Source: Agrypnia vestita (lineage: Eukaryota > Arthropoda > Insecta > Trichoptera > Phryganeidae). Taken from it: a stretch of 64,000 nt of DNA. Location of the stretch: positions 50,072 to 114,071 of the forward strand of contig JADDOH010002318.1 of assembly GCA_016648135.1 (NCBI GenBank), read 5' to 3'. The stretch's first letter is position 1. The number at the start of each line of letters is the position of its first letter. The translations under genes were made by a program, and so were the position numbers. Shown in pieces: positions 1-13,080 of this stretch. Below the pieces are notes generated by a model. It made no database searches. It was not told the origin of the DNA and saw only the letters and a program-made list of their open reading frames with translations.

Positions 1-2040
1 CTGGCGCCGTCAACAGTTTATAGTGTGTATGAGATGTGTGCCGCATAGGCAGACATTAGAAGATCGATACAGGGTACAAATTGTGCTCACTGTTGACCTT
101 TGCTATTTATTGTAACAATTTATAGATGGTGTTGATAACCAGATTAGGGATAGCCGTTTCACGCCCCGTGATTGGTGGACACGGGTCGGGTATGTACGTC
201 TAGACTCGCGTTGGTTCTCGACCGCCACAATATATTTAAATTGTGCAAAACCTATTTGGTACTGAACGGTACCTATTTGTTCTTTTCTCCCTGCCCACAA
301 ATCCTTGTTGCGCTCAGTTGTAAGGCATTGCCGCGTCGGAAGCATCTGCCACCTAGGGCATATTTATTTTACGCATATTCTGTCTCCTTGACATTAATCA
401 TAAATAATAAATAAACATCCTAACACCTGTAAACTAAATAAAAGTGCATCAGTGCGACTCGCTATTATTATCAAACATAATAATTTCGATGTCTGTCCGT
501 AACTGTAACTTCGTGTAACCATTTCATGTTCTGCCCAAAATAATTGTCAGGGTTTAAAATAGTAGCATTAACTGCCGGCACACAGAAATATAAAAAAAAT
601 GTTCAAACGTTCTGTTAAAAGTCATTATTGCTATTTCATGGGTGTCGGTTATAAATAATTAAATACATATTTTTTAGCAACCGATATGTAAATTACCATC
701 ACTTTAACGGGTTACAGCTAGTATTACATTGAGCGTTTAGTGAGGCTGACGATACATATCGCGTCAGACTGAAAAGGGAACAAAACCATATGTAATTGCA
801 ATAGGCATGATGACAGTATTAAAGAATTAAAGAATACTTCTTTAATAGTATAAGAAGTTAAATAGTATAGAATAAGAAGAAGTAACTTTATAGAAGAAAA
901 TATTTTAAAAGTATTCTAAAAAATTATCCACATGGAGATTAATATTTGTTTCAATAAAATAAAAGTATAAAATCGTGCAATCCTCCATTTTAACTGAAAC
1001 ATCGATCAGAGCGAATATCGTCACGACTAAGTAACCATCACCGTGTCTTTTGAACAATTGTCATAGACACGATGCAATGTTTTCTTAGGCTTGACGTCAC
1101 GTAGACGCCATGACAGCTGCGGGCGTTTTCGCTCGAAATTAAGAATAGGTAGATGAAAATGCAATTATTTACGTAAAAACTTAGTTTATTACTGAAATAA
1201 TGTTATTTTCGATAATAGTAGACGTATACCTACATTATAGAAGGTTATTTCAAATCAGTCATCATATCTATTGCTACAATCCACAAAAAAACATCGTCAG
1301 TGTAGGATGAACACAATGTCTACAATCTGATGTAACAAGACCATAAAAATAAAAATATAATAGAAAAAAGTATAATTAAATAAATAAAACTAACTTAGTT
1401 AAACATCAATTATATTTATTTTCAAATCCAACCAGGTTTCGTTACGACCGTAGCTTCTTCAGGGAGAATCTTATCTGCCTAAACATTCAAAAATTATGTC
1501 CTTGCTAGTGTGAAAGGTGAAAAGACGGAGTGCCAATAGTGGGGGTAGGGGGTGGGATTTCGCAGGGAATATTACTATTAAGAAAAATGTATATAAGTAA
1601 TCTGAATCAACAAAATCCATGTAAACTAAATACCAAAGGGCTTCAAACATTATTAATTTATACATTATTATTAACAACCCTTTCGTTCCATCGAGTTGCG
1701 TTCCCGCGCGGGTCCCGGGCCCTTTGTGGACCCGAAGAATATTAAATATTTTATGATGTCATTACGCCCGGGCGGGGGGAGGGGGTGAATTTATTGCGCG
1801 GCTTAATTGCTTATTTATCAATGCCGTTTAATATTAATTGGGGAAATTTGTTTTTGCTGCAAACATGGCGATTACACGCTGTTAATTAAATAGGGGCATT
1901 TCGAATATATAATGTATGCAGCGACATCTTTGTCGGGTGTACCAAATGTGGGAAATAAATTTTGCGCCGCAATCCGTTGTACCGAAAATGAAAACGTATT
2001 TTATTTTAATGAGGCATAAATTATAGATTTTGTATATGAG
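1..2040. other. No gene seen; AT-rich intergenic DNA
   Basis: I see no open frame with recognisable protein features on either strand. The stretch is AT-rich. Around 1690-1800 there is a short GC-rich patch with CCCGGG and GGGGG runs. The few short open frames here overlap each other on opposite strands and look like chance. Confidence 0.5.
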
Positions 2041-2850
2041 AAAAGCGGATGAAGGTCTCTTATTTTACTTACACCTATAGGAGCTGGTTTTCTTCTTGTC
2101 TACATTCTTGTCTTGTTGGAATCTTGAAAGTTCTGCCAAAAACATGGGTCTCATAGTAAACCAGCAGAAGACCAAATACATGGCCGTAGGATGCACCCAA
2201 CAAATCCCAACTCTCTTGTGTTGAAGTCAAAATTTTTGAAACGGTACCAAGATTTACATACCTAGGATCCCTGATAACAAGCAACAACAATACTACAGAG
2301 GAGATCCAGAAGCGCATAGTGAGTGCAAATCGCTGTTTTTCCGCCTACAAAAGCAAATAAAATCCAGACTGCTCTCCAGAAACCAGAAACCAAGATATTA
2401 GTGTACAAAACGCTTATTAGCCAGTGCTCACGTACGCAGCTGAGACATGGATACTAACTAAGAGGAATGAGCGAGCACTGGACGTTTTTGAAAGGAAATT
2501 TTTGAGGCGTATCTTCGGACCGGCTCTAGAAAATGGACTTTGGCGCAGACGTTACAACAATGAGCTCTATACTCTATTTAAGGAGCCAAACGTCGCAAAA
2601 TTTATAAAACTGGGAAGACTTCGGTGGCTGGGTCATGCGGACAGAATGTCCGAGCATCAAGCACCAAAGTCCCTGCTGAACTCAAGGCCAATAGAGCGAA
2701 GGAGCTTAGGAAGGCCAAAATTAAGATGGAGTGACAACGTCCTCAAAGATATCTCTGCCTTAGAGCTTCGAAACTGGAGAGAGCTGGCACTAGACCGAGA
2801 TGAGTGGAGGAAGATTATTGAGGAGGCTAAGACCCACCAAGGATTGTAGT
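2041..2850 (+). pseudogene. LINE relic: C-terminal end of a reverse transcriptase
   Basis: The open part (2424-2849, 141 codons) has the pattern found at the C-terminus of non-LTR retrotransposon ORF2 proteins: Y-A-E-T-W near the start, then F-x-R-K-x-L-R-R-I, then L-G-R-L-R-W-L-G-H, then L-G-R-P-x-L-R-W, and a terminal W-R-K-I-I-E-E-A. Upstream at about 2120-2200 another frame still reads like the RT stretch M-G-L-I-V-N-Q-Q-K-T-K-Y-M, so the element continues to the left but has frameshifts. A GAT-rich tail follows the stop at 2850-2870, as at the 3' ends of many insect LINEs. This is a dead 5'-truncated copy, not a host gene. The clade is uncertain. Confidence 0.8.
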
Positions 2851-2870
2851 GCCAAGAATGATGATGATGA

Positions 2871-4960
2871 TATGAGCTGGTTTAAGTGACCACTCTACAC
2901 AAAGCAATGTTCACCAATTCCATCGTAAGAACATCCACACATTATCGAATTTTTGAAAGTTTTTTTATATATATGTTCGAATTGAGAACACTTCATATAT
3001 TGCACGGGTCTCCGCTAGAGACATCCGTTATTATTTTTCTTACTCCCTTTCTTTTAGCTAGTAGCGTCTGCGGTTTGTTGTCTGTCGGAAAAACTATGGA
3101 TCGATTTTTAACTTTTTTTCCGTCATCCAATCGACCTGAAACTTTGCAAGCAGACTCGTGGCGACGATAAAAATGATTTAAAAAATTTTCGTTTAAAAAA
3201 AATTTAAAATTCTAGTATAATTCTAGATTTTTCGAAATTTTAATGGTTTTTTCAAATTGGAATCATTACAAATGAGTAATGACCCCGACGCGTGCAGTAG
3301 GCACGAAGCCTGAATCAATGAGAAAGGGAGTATATTAAAAACTGGGTTAGTTTTTTTTCTCATTAACAAATTAGTATCACAGATTTCGCAACTGGTAATT
3401 GTGATGTCTCCTCTTCTTCGCCTTTCAGCTCGATCCTACTCCTAACTGAGTTTACGCCTTGTTAGAGGCAAACAAGCTATCTATCTACGTCGGATGAAGG
3501 CTCTACGGTTTTTAACGTAGTATTTCCAAACACCCTCGCTTTATTCAAGACCTCCCCAGTTCACGTTGTGTAATTTTTTGTTTCGAACTATAGGGGATGA
3601 ATTGGTTTTGTGGTAACCCTATCGCAAGCTAAACTTAAATTAAATACTGGGGTATGAAGTTCGTGAATGTTCATGGAAAACGCAAACAAAACTACCTAGC
3701 ACGTCAATTAAGCCCTACGGTGCAATTGCTAAACATACTATGTTCCGTGGCCCTATATTATTTACCTATCATTCCTACGGACTGAAACCACTGCATCTGG
3801 TGTAGCTGCGCTTCCAGAGTGCGCGATCCCCTGCTCCCACGCCCTCTCCGCTCGATCCCCCATTGTCCTACCTGTATGGGATCGACCGCCATCCACTGGA
3901 AAGGTTAGTGACGTGCCGTTATCACATGCGCATGCACATATAGAGTACATAGATCCCCTGAAAGCCCTCGAGTCCTTCGTAGCCGTTCCTATGGGTGATT
4001 CCGTCTTCGACGCCCTCGCTGATTAATAATTTTATCTCCCGCCTTTATCTCGCTGTGCTTATTCCTTACGATCTTTTATATTTACTCTGCATTATCTTTA
4101 TATCAATTACATTGTTACGTTTATTTACTAGCCGGCCTAAGTTCCGTCACCTGTATCTGGCCCTATGTCTCATTCTAGTGGTACGTTGGGTTCTAATGGA
4201 TAAGGGGTTTGTAGAAGGTATGTGTAAATGTATGTGTACGCGGAAAATGTGGTTGCTTTAAATTCGGCTCCTCCATACCCAAAGGCTCATCGGTGACTGA
4301 TCCCATCTTCCTTCTCCCGACACGAGTTCCGGATACGTTGACCTGAGCCTGGATGCGCCTTTCATGTTGGGCCTCTTCTGTGCAAAGTACCGCACCATCC
4401 CTCGCGTCAGTGTCTGGCGTCCGGGCTCAGAGCCAGTTTGCCCCCCGAATTCCAACTCCTCCAGGTTAAACTAAGTTAAACTACGGTATATATACTGAAG
4501 CGACTGTAAAGATGGTCCCGGGCCACCTGTCAAGCCAAAAATATGCGAGTGGGGAAGGGGAGTTTCCTAGGCTCCCCAACCCTCGCCTGTGAGCAACTGC
4601 AGCCCATTGGCCATTCGCGACACTACAGTGACTGCAACCACCCTCCCAGGTAGTACTAATTATAATCTGGTATGCATCAATACGTTCAATCCATTCCAGA
4701 CGAGGGAAGACATCCGCACGGGTGTTGTGCCACCCGTGAAGAGCCCCCTCATACACTACGTACGATAGATACATACTAATAAAATATAATATACATACAT
4801 ATACTTACATATACAATACATAAATAAATACTTGTAATGGTTGGTTGCCATGTGGTTTCACGAGGCCATGACCCCTCGTATTAGTAGATGGAAAGGTGGA
4901 TCTGGACAGTAGGGATATGCCTCGCCCCTGGCCAGGGATGTCGGTGTATTTTCTCCAAAT
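2871..4960. other. Unassigned stretch, no gene supported
   Basis: The segment 3740-4780 is richer in GC than its surroundings and looks like repetitive DNA. An open frame on the minus strand (4481-4774) has no recognisable domain. A perfect short stem, CACGGGTG paired with CACCCGTG, lies near 4715-4738. I can name no element here. Confidence 0.35.
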
Positions 4961-5039
4961 GGTGTACAGCTAGGATCCTGCCATCGATGATGATGGGATC
5001 TGCCTAATTATCTCCGACTGATGTGTAACGGGAACCCTG

Positions 5040-6193
5040 CCATCACTGATGAAGATGATGATGTCACTATCGAAACGTCACCTGATGACATTTAGCTGAA
5101 CCGCCGCTAATGATGATGATGATGATGATGATACTATCGTAACGTTTCCTGACGATATACAACTGGGACACCGCTAATGTTGACGTTGATGATGCTATCG
5201 AAACGCCTCCTGACGATATATAGCTGAACCACCGCTAGTGATGATGATGATGATGATGATACTATCGTAACGTCTCCTGACTATATATAGCCGAAACACC
5301 GCTAATGATGATGATGATACTATCGTAACGACTCCTGACGATATATAGCTGAAACACCGCTAATGATGATGATGATGATGATGATGCTATCGACACGCCC
5401 GCTGACTATATATAACTGGGACACTGCTAGTGGTGATGATGATGATGATACTATTGAAACACCTCCTGACTATATGTAACTGGGACACTGCTAACGATGA
5501 TGTTGATGAAGATACTATCGCAACGCCTCCTGACTATATACAACTGGGACGCTGCTAACGATGATGTTGATGATGATACTATCGAAACGCCTCCTGACTA
5601 CATACAACTGGGACGCTGCTAATGATGGTGATGATGATGATGCTATTGAAACGCCTCCTGACGATATAAAGCTGAACCACCGCTAGTGATGACGATGATG
5701 ATGATGATACTATCGCAACGCCTCCCGACGATATATATCTGGAACACCGCTAGTGATGATGATGATACTATCAGAACGCCTCCTGACTGTATGTGACTGG
5801 AACCCCGCTAATGAAGATGATGATGACGATACTATTGAAACGTCTCCTGACGATATACAACTGGGACACGGCTAATGAAGGTGATGATACTATCGGAACG
5901 TCTCCTGACTATATATGACTGGAACACCGCTAATGAAGATGATGATGATAATACTATTGAAACACGTCCTGACGATATGTGACTGGAACACCGCTAATGA
6001 AGATGATGATGATGATACTATTGAAACGTCTCCTGACGATATACAACTGGGACACTGCTAATGATGGTGATGATACTATCGGGACGCCTCCTGACTATAT
6101 ATGACTGGAACACCGCTAATGAAGATGATGATGATGGTACTATTGAAACGTCTCCTGACAATATATAACTGGGACACTGCTGATGATGGTGAT
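5040..6193 (+). repeat. Composite minisatellite, about 60-bp unit with embedded (GAT)n
   Basis: About 19 units are in tandem. Each has a core like CTATCGAAACGCCTCCTGAC, then TATATAACTGGGACACCGCTA or a variant, then a run of GAT triplets of varying length. Core starts fall near 5063, 5133, 5193, 5262, 5320, 5387, 5449, 5514, 5577, 5641, 5708, 5766, 5831, 5889, 5953, 6017, 6074, 6138 and 6202. Spacing varies from about 57 to 70 bp, mostly because the GAT run varies. Two sub-variants alternate irregularly (GAACCACC versus GGGACACC). Confidence 0.95.
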
Positions 6194-6641
6194 GATGATG
6201 ATGCTATCGAAACGCCGCCTGACTATATATAACTGGGACGCGGCATATGAATAGACAAATAAATACCTAATTAATTAATGAATCATCAATTAAATAAATA
6301 AATAGAGATGAATAATTAAGTTCGGCGTCGAGCACACGGGCCGATGATGATGCTATCGAAACGCCGCCTGACTATATATAACTGGGACGCGGCATATGAA
6401 TAGACAAATAAATACCTAATTAATTAATGGATCATCAACTAAATAAATAAATAGAAATTAATAATTAAGTTCGGCGTCGAGCACACGGGCCGATGATGAT
6501 GCTATCGAAACGCCGCCTGACTATATATAACTGGGACGCGGCATATGAATAGACAAATAACCACCTAATGTATTAATGGATCATCAATTAAATAAATAAA
6601 TAGAAATGAATAATTAAATTCGGCGTCGAGCACACGGGCCG
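6194..6641 (+). repeat. Three 149-bp tandem repeats grown out of the minisatellite
   Basis: Three near-identical copies start at 6194, 6343 and 6492, an exact 149-bp period. Each begins with one minisatellite core (GATGATGATGCTATCG) and adds about 90 bp of AT-rich DNA ending in GTCGAGCACACGGGCC. The terminal unit of the array at 5040-6193 was therefore extended and re-amplified as a longer repeat. The copies are much more alike than the 60-bp units, so this round is younger. Confidence 0.95.
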
Positions 6642-6659
6642 CGCGATCCCTGGAAGTTC

Positions 6660-6870
6660 ACACACATGCAGAGAAGGGTTATTTGGCGAATTAATTCGCC
6701 CCTATTATGGTCAGTACGGATCCAACATGCAAACAAACACCTGTGGATAAAAGTATATTTAAAGTTTACGGTACAGGGGTTAGCTTTCACTGTCGGCGCT
6801 TCTTCCGTCTCTGTCTGGGGTATCGAACCCGAGACCATTCTTCTTAATAGTGCGCCACCTTTATATATCG
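6660..6870 (-). repeat. Possible tRNA-derived SINE fragment
   Basis: Read on the minus strand, GGTGGCGCACTATTAAG is followed about 20 nt later by GGGTTCGATACCCC (6817-6830), which resembles a polymerase III B box. The A box is poor and no full tRNA fold can be drawn. It is therefore a SINE relic at best. Confidence 0.35.
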
Positions 6871-7600
6871 TTATAATCTCAAAACGGAAAGAGGATGACA
6901 TGACTTACCCATCTGCCGCCGATTATATCCATTCCAGTGCATCGTAGTTTCACTTTATGTACCTCACTTTATACCTAAGGATTGCGGACACTTGCCTTGC
7001 ACGCGCACACGATTCACAGGCCCCTAATTAATTATAGTTCGCGACCTAACCTTTGATCCTGCCATTACGCGCTTAGAAGTTTCCGTAGCTGGGGCTTAGT
7101 ATCCAGCCTCGGCAACTATACGGTGTATATACCTTAATCAAACCGAAACTAGACATTATTTTCTTTTCCTTGAATTTATATTCCTCGAGATACCGGAATT
7201 AGACTCTAGCTCGACAATTGTAAGTATTTATATATCTTAATAATACTGCAACATAGTCCTTATTTCCGTCTTACGTATCCGTACTTCCCGAGTCATCGAG
7301 ACTAGACTCCAATTCTAATGATCATACTCTAATGATTATACGCACCGATATTTTTCATAAAACCCGTTACCCGTTATTTTCCGATGTTACATATTCTTAT
7401 ATTTATCCGAAATACCGGGATTAAGCTTGAATCTAGGATTCCATCCATTTATAAGTTTTAACAAACCCATGAAGCAACCACTTGTCCACTTGTTGTTGTT
7501 AAAGAATTGATTGCTTCTATAATAAAACCCCACTAGTCTACATCTTTATAAGGTCAATACATATTACTTTTAGGGTCCGCCGATTTAGTTTTATTCTTAA
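6871..7600. other. Nothing recognisable
   Basis: AT-rich DNA with no open frame, tandem repeat or terminal repeat that I can support. Confidence 0.4.

Positions 7601-7668
<68 letters not shown>
7601..7668 (+). repeat. (TTA)n microsatellite
   Basis: An almost perfect run of about 22 TAT/TTA triplets. Confidence 0.98.
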
Positions 7669-7670
<2 letters not shown>

Positions 7671-7700
7671 TAATTACACGGCTTAATAGCCTTTTACAAC

Positions 7701-8148
7701 AGGTTTATACATAATTAAAATACAACAAACGATTAAATGTAAAAGAAAAATAAAGGGTATAAATGTAAAAAAGTATATATACATAGTTTAAAAATAATGA
7801 GGTTAGACATGTATGTAAAAAAGTATATATGCAAAAAGGTGTAAAGTAGCAGGTTTATACATAATTAAAATACAACAAACGATTAAATGTAAAAGAAAAA
7901 TAAAAGGTATAAATGTAAAAGGTATATATATACATAGTTTAAACATAATGGGGTTAGACATATATGTAAAAATTAATTATATGCAAAAAGTGTAAAGCAG
8001 GTTTATACATAATTAAAATACAACAAACGATTAAATGTGAAAGAAAATAAAGGGTATAAATGTAAAAAAGTATATATACATAGTTTAAACATAACGAGGT
8101 TAGACATATATGTAAAAAGTATATATGCAAAAAAAAAGTGTAAAGTAG
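7701..8148 (+). repeat. Three tandem 148-150-bp AT-rich repeats
   Basis: Units begin AGGTTTATACATAATTAAA at 7701, 7851 and 7999. Each carries the phrases ACAACAAACGATTAAATGT, ATACATAGTTTAAA and GGTTAGACATATATG in the same order. The copies differ by small indels, mainly in A runs. No coding potential. Confidence 0.95.
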
Positions 8149-8499
8149 TGATCTCAGAAATTTTTACTCACCGATAATATAGCAATATTAAATTTGAATA
8201 GCCAGCTATACATATAAAAGGATTTAAGACATTATATAAAAATTTAATATTTTGAAAAGAAATGATCATATAATGATTTTTTAAATTTTGAGAGAGATAG
8301 ATTTAAAATGTCGACATATGTAGGTTCATTGCCAAGTTTGTGCATTGATAATAAAATTATATTATTCTTAATATAATGTAATGAATATGGTTGCATAATT
8401 GACACCTTCGTCGACAGTCTGGAGAAAGTAAAGTTTTACACTTAAAGAGGCAATACTGCTTCGTTACTGACTTCAGCTGTTAATATGTAATGGTGGGTA

Positions 8500-8828
8500 A
8501 TATATATTTTTCGTACACATTGCCGCTTTGTACTTTATATTTTTAATTTCTGTACTCATGTTTCGGTGCTATTCCGGTACTTTTAATAATTTGCTACTTG
8601 TAATTTATATTGTTTAATGTATGTTCTTTTAATTTTATGATATATTTTTTCATGTAAAAGCCTATACGCATTGCTGCTCGTTACCTACTCTACATTTTTA
8701 ATTTTTATACTCATGATTTGGTGCTATTCCTGAAACTTTTAATGTATGTGCTTTTGAAATTTATTTTATACTCTTTATGTAAAAGCCTAATGGGCGTAAA
8801 CAAATAAATAAAAAAAATAAATAAATAA
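8500..8828 (+). repeat. Probable LINE 3' UTR and (AAAT)n tail, internally doubled
   Basis: Two imperfect copies of about 155 bp (about 8510-8660 and 8675-8800) share ACTCATG-TT-GGTGCTATTCC and a terminal TGTAAAAGCCTA. The second ends ATGGGCGTAAACAAATAAATAAA. An ending of the type TGTAAAAGCC followed by a simple A-rich tail is common at the 3' ends of insect non-LTR retrotransposons. No reverse transcriptase remains next to it. Confidence 0.55.
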
Positions 8829-8999
8829 TTTTATTATCATCTCGAATATTTGATATCCACTCTCCGGCAAATTTTAATATAGTTTAAATCATTTTAATAT
8901 AATTTATCATTTTAATATAGTTTAGGAATAACGGGATTCTGTAATTTCTACAAGTATAAACAACCCCAATCTTACCAAATCCATTTTATGTAGTGAAAG

Positions 9000-10560
9000 A
9001 CGCGGGACTTATATTCTTCCTAAAATGTAAAATGAACCCGGTCTAGATGAAACATCCTTATTTAGTTTCAGGACAACGAGGTTTACGCGTTCCACGAGGA
9101 ATATGATATAACCCGATCTAAACGAAGGTAATTTTATATAATTTTAGGACAGCGGAACTTACAAATTTCATAAAGTATATCGTGAAGCCAATCTAGGCGG
9201 AGACACTACGTATATTTTAAACAGAGTAAGAGTTTAAATTTTACCATCAAGCCTAATACACCGCAAGAATGTCCTAGGCATAGTAAACAAAATAGCGGTC
9301 AAAGCTGTAGTGTTTCTATGTTCACACGTTTTAGCTCAAAACGAATACTATAATTTTCACATTTATAATACAAGACGCGAATTTCTAAACGAATCATTTT
9401 AAAATAGTTCTGAATTGAAATCTACATGTTTCATATTTATTAAATGAAGGCGCGAATTCTAAACGAAACACTAACATTGCTCAAAAACGGGACCCTATAT
9501 TTATATATGCTTAAAATGAAACGCGAATTCCCGAACGATAGCATTTTATATAACTAAATGTAACGAAATCTTATATAGTTTATAAATAAGAAGACCCGAC
9601 CCCAGGCGGTTTTTATATATTTTCAATATAACGAGGCCCTATAACATCTTTATAAGTATAATACAACCCCGGTCTATCGAAACAATGTACTAGAAGTTTT
9701 TATATGTTTGAATACATGATATACGTTTTTTTTTTATACGCGTTTTTATACGCGAGATTTACGTTTTCGTACAATACGAAGTACCCCAAATTATACAACC
9801 GCGAAGTTTACATCACTCCTAAAGTATAACCAGAACTAATTGAAACATTTTTCATAGTTTAAGTCCGCGAGGCAAATATCTTTCATAAAATATAAAATAA
9901 CCCGAATCAAATTAAACATATTTTTACCTTATAGACTTTCCCCAACGCGCGTAATAATCCCGGCCACATGAAACGTTTTTATATGTTTTAATAGCGCGGG
10001 ACCTATGTTTTCCTATATAATATAAGATAACCCGGGCCGAACGGAAGCAATTTTATATACTTTATAAAATAGTGAAACTTGTACTTCTGTAAAACCGTAA
10101 ATAAACCCCGACCCCCACGAGATTATTTTATATAATTTTTTAGAATAATGAAATTTCATACATCTGTAAAATTGTAAATAAGTCCCGATTCTCACGAGAT
10201 TATTTTATATAATTTTCTAGAATAATGGAATTTATACATCTGTGAAATTGTAAATAAACCCCGATTCTCACGGAATTACTCTATATAATTTTAAACGAAA
10301 TGAAAATCTAGATTATTATGGGCTGAACCTGATACCCCGCGAGATCAGCTATATATTTTTCACTAGACGTATTTTTAATCCCAGAATTTATTCGCTATAA
10401 TTTTAACGGACTCTTACTATTAAACATAAACAAAAAAATTATTAAAATAAACTAAATATTCTTTCGATAACTAAAATAAACCCGGTCTAATCGAAACATT
10501 TCATATAACGAAATATTATATGCCTTACAAATGTAAAAATTAAAATGAGACCTCGCGTAT
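9000..10560 (+). repeat. Very degenerate tandem array, period about 75 bp
   Basis: A motif close to ACCCGGTCTAAACGAAACAT recurs with a TATATATTTTA-like stretch and a GCGAGACTTACATTT-like stretch after it. Clear anchors lie near 9037, 9112, 9187, 9665, 9829, 9900, 9957, 10029, 10105, 10186, 10259 and 10484. The best neighbours (10105-10300) differ at only a few positions, while others can be aligned only by the CCCG and GAAAC words. It looks like an old satellite block decaying in place. Confidence 0.75.
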
Positions 10561-11135
10561 TTAGCAAAGATAGGTATTTTATAAGACTTATTTAAAATCG
10601 AATCTGTTAGTAACAACTCCTTTATCTTTTAACAACTTCCCGCGTGTTTAGCATAAAATAGGTATCTTTATAACGCACAGCTAGTTTCCAGAGATCCGCC
10701 AATACTATACTTAGTAAAACGAAAATTTAACTAAATTTGAACTCTACCGTTTCCTGAAATTCTGCGAATATTATTCTGTGAACCTAGTAAGACGACAAAA
10801 ATAATTAACTTTATAGAACATAGTGATTTCCGAAGTTCCGATATGCCAGATTAATTACCTTTATAAAATAAAATCAAACCCGTACTCTGAGTTAAAACTC
10901 TTTTAACAGGACCTCGCGTATTTAGCATAAGATAGGTATTTTTACAAGATTTATTAACAATTTCCCGCGTGTTTAGCATAAAATAGGTATCTTTATAACG
11001 CACAGCTAGTTTCCAGAGATCTGCAAATATCAGTTCTATATATGCCGGACCAATCAACTCAATAAAGCGCAGTAATTTCCGAAGTTCTAATATGCCAAAT
11101 TAATTACCCTTTATAAAATAAAATCAAACCCGTAC
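10549..11135 (+). repeat. Duplicated segment, two diverged copies
   Basis: Words such as GACCTCGCGTATTTAGCA, CCCGCGTGTTTAGCATAAAA and TAACGCACAGCTAGTTTCCA occur at about 10551-10705 and again at about 10911-11020. A second shared block, CCGAAGTTC to AAATCAAACCCGTAC, occurs at 10831-10883 and 11077-11135. The unit is roughly 250-360 bp with internal deletions. It continues the repetitive tract to its left but is a different family. Confidence 0.85.
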
Positions 11136-11139
11136 CCCC

Positions 11140-13080
11140 CTTTTCTTTTAACGTGAGCAATAAACAATGTCGAAGAGTATATTTACCCGTACACAACTTT
11201 CACTTGTAATTAAACTATAATTTCAACCACTGGGACACTCTAAGTCGACGGTAACTTTCACTCAAAAAAACAACCGACGCGGATTTCACACCCCGTAGAC
11301 GTTCACACCAACTGCCCGAAATCTGCTGCGTCTTGACATTTTAAAACCCCCCTAGCGGGAAAAGGTCCTAAGTCGTGTGTTTCCAGGATTTTCAATATTC
11401 TACTTCCCTTGAAACCTAAATCTTTGTTCCTAAGATTCAATTTGGCAAAAAAAAAACCATATCTCCACTCGGATATGTCAGTTGATCCCACCTCCTGTTG
11501 CCGTCTCTGTCTCCTCCCTGTGCCTGTTTTGGGACGGACTCAGTGGCTTCGGACGATTTGAACTCGCTTCACAAGCGCGATAATTAATTTTAATATTTAA
11601 TTTCTAAGTTCAATCCATATTGTCGTTTGATCAACCGTAACTACAATCTATCGGGTACTCCCCTAATCATAGTTGATGTTTCTTCATTATCTACCATTAT
11701 CATGCCCCGTTCCCTCGTATATTCACTCGTCTTTATCGGAAATTTAACGATCCTTGGCTGCTATATCATTGTATCAATTTCCCTACACTCAACATGTACA
11801 CACTGCATACCTAGATAAAACAATCGTTCAAAGGTACTATACCTAATTTTAAATTAATTTTGGGCGATCTTTTCTCGTGGATCATCCAATGAATCCTGTC
11901 TTTTGCCCGCGGCTCTCCGCGCACAGGGACGTATTAGTTCCCTCCGTTGCGGAATTTAAACATAATTTGTAACCATTTATTATTATTTTTATTGGCAGTA
12001 AGATTGATCCACAAAATAACTATGTTACATAGACAGTGAATATTCCCGAACAATATAATACTGGAAGAGTACTATTCGCTATAACACAATAAACTATTAA
12101 TGTAAGTTAAAGTAAATTTTTAAATTCAGTGGAAGATTTTTAAGATCGTTTTGCTTTTAAATTTTTTCCCAAAACAAAATAAATAAATAAACACACAGAT
12201 ACACACTCACACAACCCACTATTGGACATGTTTTTATTATTCTTTTATCGATTGTATGTATGTGTTTTCGCGTAATTGGCCCAAAACTCTGTGCATCAAT
12301 TATTGTCTTTTCTTCAAAGATTGATTAATTATATGGCTGTAAGAAACCCAATAAATGAAAACAAATAAAACAAATAAGTAAATAAACCTCCAGTGCCGCA
12401 GGCAAGGCGTCGGATTAATTCAGTGCTCATTTATTGCCAAGGCACTGGACGCCTCCGCTGATAACTATATACCGCTCACCATGTTCTTAGAGGTGTGTTG
12501 AAAGATTGCTAGTATCTGTCGAATCGGTCTCAAGTAGTTGTCTGTATTTGTACGTTTATCATTATTACATGCTCTAGCTATATCCGTTCCACTTCACATT
12601 ATTGTTCCTCCCGTCTTCGAATTTCTATCACACTATGTTCTCCTATGTTTTTGGTACTTATATGCTTGCTTTTTACTTGCATTTACTCCTATATATATTT
12701 GTTTCATTTATCCATCCATCTATAAGATCCCCATACGCTTTATCCTTTTATTTCATGTGTATATGGGCCGCAAATTCATAATTTTTTATTTACAATATTC
12801 TTATCTAGATACACTTGTTCCAATTATGTTTTGTGGTTATTACTACCAAACCCGGCGAAATCTGAGCTAGAATAGCCAATCGTATACACGTTACCCGTCC
12901 TGTTGAAACTACGCTAACGTCGGACAGGTTTGTAGTGATTACATAGTTAATATATTGTATCTATATTCGAGTATATTATTTTCTTTTCGTGCCATTAATA
13001 TGCTTACACGTTATCGTTATCTCTTTCCTAACCGTATATACCGTCATTGCACAATTACCTATCTGTTGTAAAAGCCTGAA
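11140..13080. other. No gene supported
   Basis: AT-rich DNA. An A-rich stretch at 12340-12388 looks like the tail of a retroelement. The 110-codon hydrophobic open frame at 12538-12870 has the composition expected from translating T-rich DNA and no domain, so I do not call it. Confidence 0.4.

Noticed and set aside
5040..6641. Could the regular array be a CRISPR?
   Set aside because: The units are contiguous and diverged with no unique spacers, the window is eukaryotic, and no cas-like gene is near.
6614..6947. Overlapping frames of about 95 codons on both strands
   Set aside because: They cover a SINE-like fragment and mirror each other. No protein features.
12538..12870. 110-codon open frame with many hydrophobic residues
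   Set aside because: The composition is what T-rich DNA gives on translation. There is no domain, no splice context and no flanking gene signal.
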